Below are positions 52,828-62,380 of a stretch of 64,000 nucleotides of DNA, piece by piece. Source of the stretch: Granulicella sibirica (GTDB taxonomy: Bacteria > Acidobacteriota > Terriglobia > Terriglobales > Acidobacteriaceae); contig NZ_RDSM01000003.1 of assembly GCF_004115155.1 (NCBI RefSeq), positions 372,001 through 436,000 of the forward strand, given 5' to 3'. The translations under genes were made by a program, and so were the position numbers. The notes below the pieces were generated by a model. It made no database searches. It was not told the origin of the DNA and worked only from the letters and a program-made list of their open reading frames with translations. The first letter of the stretch is position 1. Each line of letters opens with the position of its first letter.

Positions 52828-54306
52828 ATGACGAAGCTGAAGAGTCTTGAGGTTTGGTTCGTGACGGGTAGCCAGCATCTGTATGGGCCCGAGGCGCTGG
52901 CGCAAGTGGCGGCTAATGCGCGGGTGGTGGCGGAGTCGCTGGCGAAGGAAGCGGCGATCCCGGTAACGATCGTGTTCAAGCCGGTGATGAAGACCGCGGA
53001 CGAGATTCGCGGGATCTGCCGGGAAGCGAACAACGCCGAGACTTGCATCGGGCTGGTGCTTTGGATGCACACATTCTCACCAGCGAAGATGTGGATCGCC
53101 GGGCTGCAGTCGCTGACGAAACCGTTCCTGCATCTGCATACGCAGTTCAACCGGGAGCTTCCGTATTCGTCGATCGATATGGACTTCATGAACCTGAACC
53201 AGGCGGCGCATGGAGATCGGGAGTTCGGGTTCATTACGGCGCGGCTGAAGCTGGCTCGGAAGGTCGTGGTCGGGTTCTGGGGTGATGCGGAGACCGTTAG
53301 CGAGATCGCGACGTGGACGCGGGCGGCGGCGGGTTGGCACGAGTCGCAGCACTTGAAGGTCGCGCGGTTTGGCGACAATATGCGCGAGGTGGCGGTGACC
53401 GAGGGGAATAAGGTCTCGGCGGAGGCGCAGTTCGGGTTCAGCGTGAACGGGTACGGGATCGGCGACCTGGTTGCGCGGATGAACGAGGTCTCGGATGGCG
53501 AGGTGGATAAGCTCTTGAGCGAGTATCGCGACGCTTACTCAATTGCGAAGGAGCATGACCGGGTCGATTCGCTGAAGGTTGCGGCGAAGATCGAGTTGGG
53601 CTTGCGCGGGTTTCTGGATGAGGGCGGGTTTGGAGCGTTCACGGATACGTTCCAGGACCTGCATGGGATGGACCAGTTGCCGGGGATCGCGACACAGAGG
53701 CTGATGGCCGATGGGTACGGGTTTGGCGGGGAGGGCGACTGGAAGACGGCGGCGCTGGTGCGCATCATGAAAGTCATGGCGCAGGGGATGGATGGCGGCA
53801 CCTCGTTTATGGAGGACTACACATATGACTTCAGCGGGACGCCCAAGGTGCTGGGGTCGCACATGCTGGAGATCTGTCCGACGATCGCGGCGGATAAGCC
53901 GACGCTCGAGGTGCATCCGTTGGGGATTGGCGGGAAGGCGGATCCGGTGAGGCTGGTGTTTACGGCTCCGAGCGGGGCTGCTGTCGTGGCTTCGTTGGTG
54001 GATATGGGGAACCGGTTCCGGATGATCGTGAACGAGATCGATGTCGTTCAACCGGAGCAGGCGCTTCCGAAGCTTCCGGTTGCGAGGGCGGTCTGGTTGC
54101 CGAAGCCTAGCCTCAAGGTAGCGGCGGCGGCGTGGATTTATGCGGGCGGGGCGCACCATACGGGGTTCAGCCAGGCGTTGACGACGGAGCATATTGCGGA
54201 CTGGTGCGAGATTGCCGGGATTGAGCTGATCCGGATCGACGCGGGGACGAAGATTCCGGAGTTCCGGCAGATGCTGCGGTGGGAGGAGTTGGCTTACTCG
54301 AGGTAG
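52828..54306 (+). CDS. araA: L-arabinose isomerase
   Basis: A 492-residue cytoplasmic enzyme converting L-arabinose to L-ribulose, first step of arabinose catabolism. Motifs are [16 protein letters not shown] at the start, [15 protein letters not shown], and the metal/catalytic residues in GEGDWKT (Glu), FMEDYTYDF (Glu), [10 protein letters not shown] (His) and GGAHHTGFS (His). The length is that of the family. AGAGGA lies 7 bases before the ATG. The next gene, a GH43 arabinanase, would supply arabinose. No araB or araD lies in the window. Confidence 0.96.
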   Translation: MTKLKSLEVWFVTGSQHLYGPEALAQVAANARVVAESLAKEAAIPVTIVFKPVMKTADEIRGICREANNAETCIGLVLWMHTFSPAKMWIAGLQSLTKPFLHLHTQFNRELPYSSIDMDFMNLNQAAHGDREFGFITARLKLARKVVVGFWGDAETVSEIATWTRAAAGWHESQHLKVARFGDNMREVAVTEGNKVSAEAQFGFSVNGYGIGDLVARMNEVSDGEVDKLLSEYRDAYSIAKEHDRVDSLKVAAKIELGLRGFLDEGGFGAFTDTFQDLHGMDQLPGIATQRLMADGYGFGGEGDWKTAALVRIMKVMAQGMDGGTSFMEDYTYDFSGTPKVLGSHMLEICPTIAADKPTLEVHPLGIGGKADPVRLVFTAPSGAAVVASLVDMGNRFRMIVNEIDVVQPEQALPKLPVARAVWLPKPSLKVAAAAWIYAGGAHHTGFSQALTTEHIADWCEIAGIELIRIDAGTKIPEFRQMLRWEELAYSR

Positions 54307-54357
54307 ACAGGTGCGCTTGCTTGTTTATCGCAGGTTTGTCGCAGAGTGGAGGCTTTC

Positions 54358-55398
54358 ATGGCTAAGAGGTGGTTGGCGGCGGTGTTGGCGCTCGGCGTGC
54401 TGATGAGTGGGACGGCGTGCCGGGCGGAGGATCCGCATGTGTATGCGCTGACGGGCGACGCGGCGGGGACGCACGATCCTTCGATCATCAAGGAGGGTGG
54501 GACGTGGTATGTGTTCGCCACGGGGAAGGCTCCGGGTGGGGGGCAATTCGCGGTGCGGTGCTCGACGGACCTGGAGAAGTGGACGCGGTGTGGGCAGGTG
54601 TTCGATGCGATTCCGGGGTGGATTCATGAGAAGAGTCCGGGGACGGAGGAGCTTTGGGCTCCGGATATCTCGTATGGGAACGGCGAGTACAGGATGTACT
54701 ACGCGTACTCGCTATTTGGGAAGAACACGTCGGGGATTGCGCTGGCGGTGAACAAGACTCTGGATTCGAAGAGCCCGGAGTACAAGTGGGTGGATAAAGG
54801 GCTGGTGCTGGAGTCGAAGGCGGAGGACAACTTCAATGCCATCGATCCGAACTTCATCCGGGATGAGAAGGGGCGTGGCTGGCTGGCGTTCGGGAGCTTC
54901 TGGGACGGGATCAAGATGAGGCGGCTGGATGATGCTACCGGGCTGGTTTCGAAGGAGGATGGGACCGTTTATGCGTTGGCGCGGCGGGCCATGCCTCCGG
55001 GAGCGGCTCCGGCACCTCCGGGATTGCCGCCGGACTGGGAAGCGGTGGAGGCTCCATTTATCGTGCGGCATGGGGGGTACTTTTATCTTTTTACTTCGTG
55101 GGACCTTTGCTGCCGCGGGTTGAAGAGCACGTACCGGACGATGGTGGGGCGGTCGAAGGTGGTTACGGGGCCTTATGTCGATGAAGCGGGTAAGGCACTG
55201 GCGGAGGGCGGCGGGACGCAGATTTTGTTTCCGAATGCGAAGTGGCTTGGGCCGGGTGGGGAGAGCGTGTTGATGGATCCGAAGGGGAAGGATCTGTTGG
55301 TGTATCACGCGTATGACGCGAAGACGGGGAAGCCATCGCTGCAGATCTCGACGATTGACTGGGCGGGTGGGTGGCCGAAGGTGGGGTTGGAGAAGTAG
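54358..55398 (+). CDS. GH43 endo-arabinanase/arabinosidase
   Basis: A 346-residue exported protein. GGAGG lies 5 bases before the ATG at 54358; a GTG at 54346 is less likely. After a signal peptide (LAAVLALGVLMSGTACRA) comes a five-bladed propeller: catalytic base Asp in GTHDPSIIKEG, pKa-modulating Asp in NAIDPNFIRD, acid Glu in VEAPFIVRHGG, plus ELWAPDISYGNGEYRMYYA. The motif FLFTSWDLCCRGLKSTYR fits arabinan endo-1,5-alpha-L-arabinosidase. The product cuts arabinan in the periplasm or outside the cell. It is 51 bases after araA on the same strand. Confidence 0.92.
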   Translation: MAKRWLAAVLALGVLMSGTACRAEDPHVYALTGDAAGTHDPSIIKEGGTWYVFATGKAPGGGQFAVRCSTDLEKWTRCGQVFDAIPGWIHEKSPGTEELWAPDISYGNGEYRMYYAYSLFGKNTSGIALAVNKTLDSKSPEYKWVDKGLVLESKAEDNFNAIDPNFIRDEKGRGWLAFGSFWDGIKMRRLDDATGLVSKEDGTVYALARRAMPPGAAPAPPGLPPDWEAVEAPFIVRHGGYFYLFTSWDLCCRGLKSTYRTMVGRSKVVTGPYVDEAGKALAEGGGTQILFPNAKWLGPGGESVLMDPKGKDLLVYHAYDAKTGKPSLQISTIDWAGGWPKVGLEK

Positions 55399-55428
55399 TT
55401 TCAACAGCCTGCGTGCTACAACGTTGGG

Positions 55429-57942
55429 ATGCGCTTTGCTTACTTTTTCTGCCTGCTGGCGGGGGGTGGGGTTCTTTCTGCCCAGACCGCCAAGACTGAT
55501 GACGTGGTTGCGACTCCGACGATTGCGGGGAAGACGGCTGCGATGACGCGGATGGCAGGGTTGCTGCCGCTGGATTGGGATGCGCGGGCGGGGAAGCTCT
55601 ATCTCGAGGTTCCGGGGTTCGATGGGAAGGGGCGGTCGCAGGATTATCTGTATGCCGATTCCCTGCCCTATGGGACGGGATCGAATGACCTGGGGCTGGA
55701 TCGGGGGCAGACGGGGGATGGGCGGATCGTCCACTTCGAGCGGGTGGGGCCGAAGGTGCTGCTGGTGGAACCGAACTTGATGTTCCGGTCTTCGGCGACG
55801 GATCCGGCGGAGACGCTGGCGGTGCGGCAGTCGTTTCCGGAGTCGGTGCTGGGTGGGTTTGCGGTGGCGGCCGAGGATGCTTCGGGGGCGGTGCTGGTGG
55901 ATGCCACCGAGTTCTTTCTGCGGGATGTGCATGGGGTGGCGGAGACGCTGGCGCAGAGGCAGCAGGGGAGCTTCAAGATCGATCCGATGCGGTCGACGAT
56001 CGCGCTGGACCGAACGAAGGTGTTTCCGAAGAACACCGAGGTGGAGGCGGTGCTGACGTTCGTGCCGGATAAAGAGAAGCCGGTGAGCGGGCAGTTTGTG
56101 AAGGACGTGACGCCCGATCCGCAGGCGTTGACGGTGCGGGAGCATCAGACGTTTCTGGAGCTGCCGGGGCCGGGGTATGTGGCGCGGCGGTACTATCCGC
56201 GGGCGGGGTATTTTCCGATGAGCTATCGGGACTACTCGGTGCCGCTGGGCGGGGCGCTCGATCAGCAGTTTATTGTGCGGCATCGGCTGGTGAAGAAGGA
56301 TGCGGCTTGCAAGGCGAAGTGCGAGGCGGTGACGCCGATTCAGTACTACGTGGACCGCGGGGCTCCGGAGCCGATACGACAGGCGCTGGTGGATGGGGCT
56401 AGATGGTGGGATGAGGCGTTCCAGGCGGCGGGATGGGCTCCGGGGACGTTCAAGGTGGACCTGCTGCCGGCGGATGCGGACCCGATGGATGTGCGGTACA
56501 ACATCATCCAATGGGTGCACCGGTATACGCGTGGGTGGAGCTATGGGGCGGTGATCGCGGACCCTCGGACGGGCGAGATCATCAAGGGGAACGTGACGCT
56601 GGGGAGTTTGCGCGGGCGGCAGGATTATTTGATCGCGGAGGCTTTGCTTTCGCCTTATGTCGCAGGCAAGACGATGACTGCCGCGAACGACCCGATGCTG
56701 GCGATGGCGCTCGCCCGCACCAGGCAGCTTGCGGCGCATGAGACGGGACATACGCTTGGGCTGGCGCATAACTTCGCGGCGAGCGCGTTTCCGCATACTC
56801 CGGAACAAAGCGTTTCGGTGATGGATTATCCGCATCCATGGATCACGCTGGATGCGCAGGGTGTACCGGATCTCTCGCATGCTTACGGGGTGGGGATCGG
56901 GCAGTGGGACAAGGTCGCGATCGACTATGGGTATCGACAGTTCGGGGGGAAGGCGGATGAGACAGCGGAGCTGGGGAAGATCCTGTCGACGTCGGAGAAG
57001 ACGGGCATGATCTTCATCACGGATGACGATGCGCGGCCATTTTCCGGGGCGCATCCGCATGCGCATCTTTGGGATAACGGAACCGATCCAGCGGATGAGT
57101 TGAACCGCATATTGACGGTGCGGACGACGGCCCTGGCGCGGTTCAGTGAGAACGCGATCCGAGTGGGAACGCCGGTGTCGCAACTGGAGGACACGCTTGT
57201 GCCTCTGTTCCTGCTGCACCGGTACCAGACGGAGGCGGCGATCAAGGAGATCGGTGGGCTGGACTACCGGTACCAGATTCGCGGGGATGGACAAGCTGCG
57301 CCGGAGGTCGTTGCTCCGGAGACACAGCAGAAGGCGATTGCGGCGGTGCTAAAGACGCTCTCTCCGGATACGCTGACGCTGCCGGAGGCACTGCTGACGG
57401 CGCTGCCGCCGAGGCCTCCGGGGTATCCGAGTACGCGGGAGTCCTTACCTTCGGAGACGGGGCTTACGTTCGATCCGATAGCCGCGGCAGAGGCCGCCGC
57501 GGACCTCACGCTGCAGGTGCTGCTCGATCCTGCAAGGGCGTCGCGGCTGGTGCAGTACCACATGCGGGTTCCGAAGGCTCCGTCGCTGCGCGGGCTGCTG
57601 GAGGCGGTGTCCAAGGCTACGGCCGAGAGGCCGGAGGGTGGGCATACGATGTCGTCCGAGGTGGAGCGGGCGGTGGAGTTCCGGGCGACGGAGGCGATGT
57701 TCGGGCTGGCGGTGAACCCGGCTGCTTCGAGCCAGGCGCGGGCGATTGCGCGGTCACATATCGCGGATGTTTATAAAGAAATGACCGGGGCGGCTCCGCT
57801 TGCGGATACGGCCGAGGCGATCCATCGGGCGGCCCTGATCGAGCGGATGAACGAGTTTCAGCGGGCGCCAGAGAAGTTCGTTCCGGCGAAGCCCATCGAC
57901 GCTCCACCAGGGATGCCGATTGGCGCTGATGAGGTGATGTAG
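55429..57942 (+). CDS. Secreted zinc metalloprotease (DUF5117/DUF4953 type)
   Basis: An 837-residue protein with a signal peptide (FAYFFCLLAGGGVLSAQ). The N-terminal half matches DUF5117-like sequence; the catalytic zinc site is AAHETGHTLGLAHNF (HExxHxxGxxH, at about residue 436), followed by a Met-turn-like VMDYPHP. This metzincin-like arrangement occurs in large secreted metalloproteases of Bacteroidota and Acidobacteria. It follows the arabinanase by 30 bases, so the genes are co-transcribed even though proteolysis is not part of arabinan use. It ends 2 bases before the 3' end of the convergent GntR gene. Confidence 0.88.
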   Translation: MRFAYFFCLLAGGGVLSAQTAKTDDVVATPTIAGKTAAMTRMAGLLPLDWDARAGKLYLEVPGFDGKGRSQDYLYADSLPYGTGSNDLGLDRGQTGDGRIVHFERVGPKVLLVEPNLMFRSSATDPAETLAVRQSFPESVLGGFAVAAEDASGAVLVDATEFFLRDVHGVAETLAQRQQGSFKIDPMRSTIALDRTKVFPKNTEVEAVLTFVPDKEKPVSGQFVKDVTPDPQALTVREHQTFLELPGPGYVARRYYPRAGYFPMSYRDYSVPLGGALDQQFIVRHRLVKKDAACKAKCEAVTPIQYYVDRGAPEPIRQALVDGARWWDEAFQAAGWAPGTFKVDLLPADADPMDVRYNIIQWVHRYTRGWSYGAVIADPRTGEIIKGNVTLGSLRGRQDYLIAEALLSPYVAGKTMTAANDPMLAMALARTRQLAAHETGHTLGLAHNFAASAFPHTPEQSVSVMDYPHPWITLDAQGVPDLSHAYGVGIGQWDKVAIDYGYRQFGGKADETAELGKILSTSEKTGMIFITDDDARPFSGAHPHAHLWDNGTDPADELNRILTVRTTALARFSENAIRVGTPVSQLEDTLVPLFLLHRYQTEAAIKEIGGLDYRYQIRGDGQAAPEVVAPETQQKAIAAVLKTLSPDTLTLPEALLTALPPRPPGYPSTRESLPSETGLTFDPIAAAEAAADLTLQVLLDPARASRLVQYHMRVPKAPSLRGLLEAVSKATAERPEGGHTMSSEVERAVEFRATEAMFGLAVNPAASSQARAIARSHIADVYKEMTGAAPLADTAEAIHRAALIERMNEFQRAPEKFVPAKPIDAPPGMPIGADEVM

Positions 57943-57944
57943 CG

Positions 57945-58799
57945 CTACTTCGCCGTGGCTTTGCGGCGGGTGGGCCGCAAGGCGGCGCGAGATGCTTCCG
58001 GTTTCGCGATGCGGAGGGTTTTGACAGCACGGGTGGTGGTGGCCATGTGATCGCGGAGGTTGCGGGCCTTCTCCTGCTCGCGGCTGTGGGCGAGAAGGTC
58101 GGTGGCGTCGGTGAGGTGCGCGGTCATGAGCTCGGCGGCGAGCTTTGCGTTGCGTTGCTCGATGGCGGCCAGGATGGGCTTGTGGAAGGCGACCGTGTGT
58201 TCGAGGTCGACGAGCTGCGACGTCACCATGATCATGTTGAGCATGGCACGGTGGATGGTGTGGAAGAGGCGGCCGGTGAGGCGGTTGCCGGATGCCTGGA
58301 AGATGGCACGGTGGAAGAGAAGATCGGATGCGACAAGCTTGACCCGGTCGCGCTTGCTGCTTTCTAGATCGGTGATGGACTGGCGGAGGAGGGCAATGTC
58401 GTCGGCGTTGGCGCGCTCGGCGGCCTTGGCGGCGAGCGCCGGCTCCATGAGGAAACGGAGCTCGGTGAGCTCATGGACGGAGGTGTCGTCGAGGAGGAAA
58501 AGGAACTCCATGGGGACGGCAAGGACGGAGGATGCGTCGCGGTTGAGGTAGGTTCCATCGCCGACCTTCTGGGTGATGACTCCCATGATCTCGAGGACCT
58601 TAAGCGCCTGGCGGAGGGAGGAGCGCGCGACGTTGAAGTGGGCTGCTAGCTCGCGCTCGGGAGGGAGCCTGGTTCCGGGGCCGAGGACACCGTCGCTGAT
58701 CATCTGCTGGAAGCGGAGGATGAGCAGGTGGGTGACGTCGTCCTTGTTGTTGAGAACGTCGGCCGACGAGTTGAGACGAAGGTTACCCCGGCTATTCAT
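57945..58799 (-). CDS. GntR-family (FadR/FCD) transcriptional regulator
   Basis: A 284-residue protein. Residues about 20-95 are the GntR winged helix (GPGTRLPPERELAAHFNVARSSLRQALKVLE, in part); residues 100-245 are the FCD ligand-binding helices with the metal-binding pattern DLLFHRAIF, HTVAFHKPIL and TAHL. The tail is Arg/Ala/Lys-rich. FadR-type repressors of sugar-acid or uronate operons are common. Its own promoter region holds a GGTGCTACC site and the divergent TonB receptor has a matching GGTACTACC site, so it likely represses both itself and the receptor (inference). Confidence 0.88.
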   Translation of the reverse strand: MNSRGNLRLNSSADVLNNKDDVTHLLILRFQQMISDGVLGPGTRLPPERELAAHFNVARSSLRQALKVLEIMGVITQKVGDGTYLNRDASSVLAVPMEFLFLLDDTSVHELTELRFLMEPALAAKAAERANADDIALLRQSITDLESSKRDRVKLVASDLLFHRAIFQASGNRLTGRLFHTIHRAMLNMIMVTSQLVDLEHTVAFHKPILAAIEQRNAKLAAELMTAHLTDATDLLAHSREQEKARNLRDHMATTTRAVKTLRIAKPEASRAALRPTRRKATAK

Positions 58800-58863
58800 G
58801 CCCCTATGGTGGGGGACCGGTCAGACAAAGTCAAGCCTGTCCGTTCTCCTCGACTCATCTATT

Positions 58864-58876
58864 GGTGCTACCTTTG
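58864..58876. promoter_or_regulatory. Putative GntR operator, copy 1
   Basis: GGTGCTACCTTTG, with a one-mismatch GGTNNTACC palindrome, upstream of the GntR gene. It matches copy 2 at 58993-59005 at 12 of 13 positions. Confidence 0.5.
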
Positions 58877-58973
58877 GTAGACGGCTGATTCGGCCAGAGG
58901 GTTCGCCGAATCCATAATTCTTTAGCTTTTAAACACCTTTCCTGCTCATACTATTTGGCCTCCGAATAATGTG

Positions 58974-58979
58974 TTGACA
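58974..58979 (+). promoter_or_regulatory. -35 element TTGACA of the TonB-receptor promoter
   Basis: A consensus TTGACA. A TACTAC (58995-59000) lies 15 bases downstream, inside GntR operator copy 2, as a possible -10. The start codon is at 59061. Confidence 0.45.
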
Positions 58980-58992
58980 GAACATTTTCATC

Positions 58993-59005
58993 GGTACTAC
59001 CTTTG
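58993..59005. promoter_or_regulatory. Putative GntR operator, copy 2
   Basis: GGTACTACCTTTG contains GGTACTACC, a 9-bp palindrome around one central base, typical of GntR-family sites. It overlaps the likely -10 of the TonB-receptor promoter, so binding would block transcription. Confidence 0.55.
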
Positions 59006-59060
59006 TGCCCGCTTCGGCGATCGACCCTACGCGGTGTCGACCCGGCATTGAGGAGAACCA

Positions 59061-62000
59061 ATGAAAATCCAACGGCTCATGCGAGCGACGAAACGTGTTC
59101 TGCTTGGGATTGTGATGGGATGCGTGACAACGATGGCGATGGGGCAGGTAGAAACAGGCCGTTTTGTCGGCCGCATTGCTGATTCGCAGGATGCGAGCAT
59201 TGTGGGCGCGGCGGTGAAGGTGACAAACACCGCGACCAACATTGTGCAGGCGGCCGTGACCGACGGCAGCGGGAGTTACGTGATCACGCCGGTTCAGGCG
59301 GGCGTTTACGTCTTGAGCGTTACGGCGACCGGGTTCCAAACGACGACTACATCCAACATCGAGGTGCAGGTAGGCCAGATCGTGAGGGAAGATCTCACGC
59401 TCGCCGTCGGTTCTTCAACGACAGTGGTGCAGGTGACGACGACGACCCCCTTGCTGACAACCGATTCGGCAACAGTTGGGCAGGTCATTACGAATAAGCA
59501 ACTGACTGACCTTCCTCTGAACGGACGCGGATTCTTCCGACTGGCGGAGTTGACTCCGGGAGCGGCGCTACTACCGCCCACCGGGAACTCCCTGGCGATT
59601 CGACCGGAGGTGGTGGACGGAAATACGATCAGCGGAATTCGCGGTTCGGCTATTTCGTTCCTGCTCGACGGCGTGGATGTGAGCGAACAGCACCAGGGCG
59701 GGACGTTTATCCAGACATCGATCGACGCACTACAGGAGTTCTCCGTACAGCAAAACCCCTATTCCGCGGAGTATAACCGGGGGGGCGCCTTCTTCAATGC
59801 GACGACGAAGAGCGGGACGAATCGCTTTCACGGCGGTATCTTTGAGTTCATCCGGAATGAGAAGCTCGACGCACGGAACTACTTTGCACTGACAAGGCAG
59901 ATTCTGAAACGTAACCAGTTTGGCGGCGATCTGGGTGGCCCGCTCACCATTCCTCATTTATATGAAGGCAAAGATCGGACGTTCTTCTTCTTCGACTATG
60001 AAGGCCAAAGGTTGAGACAGGGACTGGTGAACAACAATGTCGTTCCGAGCAATGCACAGCGTGCGGGCAACTTCGGCTCAAAGACGATCTACGATCCCCT
60101 GCTAACTTGCACCGTCAGTGCGGCGAATAGTTGCAATTCCTCAGCGGCTTTGGGAACCGTCATCAAAACCCCATTCGTGAACAACACGATCCCGACAGGA
60201 CGGCTTGCTCCCCAGGCTCTGGCGATCCAGGCTTACTATCCGCAGCAGAACACCACCACGGGAACGTTTGTGTATAACCCGTCGCAAGCGATCGACTATG
60301 ACCAATACACCGTGAGGTTGGATCACCAGATCAACAGTCACAACAGGTTGTTCGCGCGATGGATCTACGTCACAAATCGAGAGGTCGATCCGAATGCCTC
60401 GCCATTCTTGAAAACGGCTTCGCTGACTTCGATCGGGCAGGATATTGCAGTGGGTGTGGCTACAAATATTGGCGCGGATATGGTGAACGAGGCGAGGGTG
60501 CATTTTCTACCAAGCCATGTGCGATTGAGCGCGTTCCTGGAGGGTACGGACTTCAATGCGCAATTCGGCGTACAAGGCCTTTCAGCGCTGCTTCGGCCGG
60601 GCACGGGTGGATCGTTCCCTGACTACGCGTGGAGCGGGTATGGCTCGCTACAAGGGTCCGCATTCGATCAGAGACCGAAGTCGCAGGATCGGAAGGCAGC
60701 GGAAGGGACGGAGAATTTTACAATTCTCAAAGGGCATCAATCGATCAAATTCGGGATATTGGTCCGCTACTACCAATGGCTAGGCTTCGACAGCGAGACC
60801 TACGCGGGACAGTTCAACTTCAATGGAAATGCTTCTGGAGATGCCTACGCGGATTTTCTGCTTGGTTACCCTTCATCGGTGGCGCGAGCCTATCCGGCGG
60901 CCAACTTCGGAGGGCAGCAGACCTACAAGCAGTTCTATGGTCAGGATGATATTCGTGTAAGTGAGAAGCTTACTTTGAATGTTGGTCTGCGGTATGGATA
61001 TTCGCCCTGGTTGGCGGGGTATAAGGGGCAGATCGGTACATTCGATCCCACGCAGGCAAAGCCGATTATTGTTTCGGGAAACGGAACAATGCCAGACCTG
61101 ACGGCGCAGTACGCCGCACCCGCAGCGTATCAGTTCTTCGGGCAATATATCCAAACGAGTAGCCAGGCGGGGTTGCCATCAAATATCACCTACACGGATA
61201 AGACACAGTTGGGACCGAGGGTGGGCTTCTCATTCTCTGCTACGCCGAAGACCGTCGTTCGCGGCGGCTTTGGGATGTTCTATGAGCCGGAGACTTCGGG
61301 TGGCCGCGTGAACCTCGATATGCTTCCCTTCCGTCTCGCGGAAACAGTGAACCAGACGCAAAACGTAGTTCCAGCGCGAACTCTGGGTAACTTCTTTTTG
61401 GGAACCGCACTTGGCTCCGCTCTCGCCAATCCTACGCTGGTGCCGAGTAAGACACACTTGAAGGTAGGCGTGAATGAGCACTACAGCCTAGGGGTGCAGC
61501 AACAGATCTCGAATAAGGATGTGGCAGAGATTGCGTATGTCGCAAACCGGGGCGTGCATCTCAATGGTACGGATGACTTCAACGATCCTACGCCAGCTCC
61601 AGGTGCGATCCAGGGGCGGAGACCGTATCAGCCTTGGGGAACAATTACTTACAACACTCAGGATGTTTCGACGAACTATGGCTCGCTGCAGGCTAAGTAT
61701 GAGCATCGCGCGGGAAATGGGTTGACGGGTCTTGTTGCTTACACCTATTCAAAATTCCTTCAGTACAACCAGTCCCCCGCGATTGGCGGGAACCTCGGAT
61801 ACGAGTACGCGCTATCGCCCTTCGATACTCCGCACAACCTCGCGCTGAGCGGGAGTTACGAGTTGCCAGTTGGACACGGCAAGCGGTTTCTGAGCAACTC
61901 GAACTCGATCGTGGACAAAATGATCGGAGGGTGGCAGATCCAATCAATCATCGTCGTGCGAAGCGGAACGCCATACACGCCAATTGTATCGGGCGATGTT

Positions 62001-62369
62001 GCAAATACGGGCGTGGCGAGCCAAAGGCCCAATTTGAACCCGGCAGGTAAGAGCGCGGCGTTCCAGCGCTCGCTTGCGCACTGGTTCGATAAGACGGCCT
62101 ACGTCGTGGCTCCCACGTATACCTATGGCCAGGTTAGGGCCAATACGCTTCGCAGCGACGTCTATCGGCAGTATGACGGCTCTATTTTCAAGAACTTCGC
62201 AATGCCAAGAGAGGGCGTTCTTTCGTTCCGGGCGGAGTTTTTCAACCTTTCGAATACAGCAAGCTTCAACGCACCAAACGCTACGATCGATACCAGTTCC
62301 GCCGGTCAGGTGACGAGCACGTCTAATGCGCCACGGGATATTCAATTCGCCCTGAAGTACAACTTCTAA
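59061..62369 (+). CDS. TonB-dependent receptor, carbohydrate-uptake type
   Basis: A 1102-residue outer-membrane protein. GAGGAGA precedes the ATG; the signal peptide is VLLGIVMGCVTTMAMGQ. Residues about 30-115 form a carboxypeptidase-regulatory-like domain (GRFVGRIADSQDASIVGAAVKV). The plug has LPLNGRGFFRLAELTPGA, GSAISFLLDGVDVSE and SIDALQEFSVQQNPYSAEYNRGGAFFNATTKSGTNRFHG (in part), then a large barrel ending in QFALKYNF. This SusC-like acidobacterial class imports oligosaccharides. It sits between the GntR regulator and the GH39 gene (11-base gap), so its substrate is probably an arabino/xylo-oligosaccharide. No SusD-like lipoprotein is present. Confidence 0.9.
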   Translation: MKIQRLMRATKRVLLGIVMGCVTTMAMGQVETGRFVGRIADSQDASIVGAAVKVTNTATNIVQAAVTDGSGSYVITPVQAGVYVLSVTATGFQTTTTSNIEVQVGQIVREDLTLAVGSSTTVVQVTTTTPLLTTDSATVGQVITNKQLTDLPLNGRGFFRLAELTPGAALLPPTGNSLAIRPEVVDGNTISGIRGSAISFLLDGVDVSEQHQGGTFIQTSIDALQEFSVQQNPYSAEYNRGGAFFNATTKSGTNRFHGGIFEFIRNEKLDARNYFALTRQILKRNQFGGDLGGPLTIPHLYEGKDRTFFFFDYEGQRLRQGLVNNNVVPSNAQRAGNFGSKTIYDPLLTCTVSAANSCNSSAALGTVIKTPFVNNTIPTGRLAPQALAIQAYYPQQNTTTGTFVYNPSQAIDYDQYTVRLDHQINSHNRLFARWIYVTNREVDPNASPFLKTASLTSIGQDIAVGVATNIGADMVNEARVHFLPSHVRLSAFLEGTDFNAQFGVQGLSALLRPGTGGSFPDYAWSGYGSLQGSAFDQRPKSQDRKAAEGTENFTILKGHQSIKFGILVRYYQWLGFDSETYAGQFNFNGNASGDAYADFLLGYPSSVARAYPAANFGGQQTYKQFYGQDDIRVSEKLTLNVGLRYGYSPWLAGYKGQIGTFDPTQAKPIIVSGNGTMPDLTAQYAAPAAYQFFGQYIQTSSQAGLPSNITYTDKTQLGPRVGFSFSATPKTVVRGGFGMFYEPETSGGRVNLDMLPFRLAETVNQTQNVVPARTLGNFFLGTALGSALANPTLVPSKTHLKVGVNEHYSLGVQQQISNKDVAEIAYVANRGVHLNGTDDFNDPTPAPGAIQGRRPYQPWGTITYNTQDVSTNYGSLQAKYEHRAGNGLTGLVAYTYSKFLQYNQSPAIGGNLGYEYALSPFDTPHNLALSGSYELPVGHGKRFLSNSNSIVDKMIGGWQIQSIIVVRSGTPYTPIVSGDVANTGVASQRPNLNPAGKSAAFQRSLAHWFDKTAYVVAPTYTYGQVRANTLRSDVYRQYDGSIFKNFAMPREGVLSFRAEFFNLSNTASFNAPNATIDTSSAGQVTSTSNAPRDIQFALKYNF

Positions 62370-62380
62370 CGTACGGACAC

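Noticed and set aside
54712..57294. 860-codon open frame on the minus strand across the GH43 and metalloprotease genes
   Set aside because: It is rich in Arg/Pro/His with no domain and opposes two well-supported genes; it arises from the strong third-position G bias of the plus-strand genes.
58801..58860. TTGACT-based promoter for the GntR gene
   Set aside because: A TTGACT can be found on the minus strand but no acceptable -10 falls at 16-18 bases, so I did not list it.
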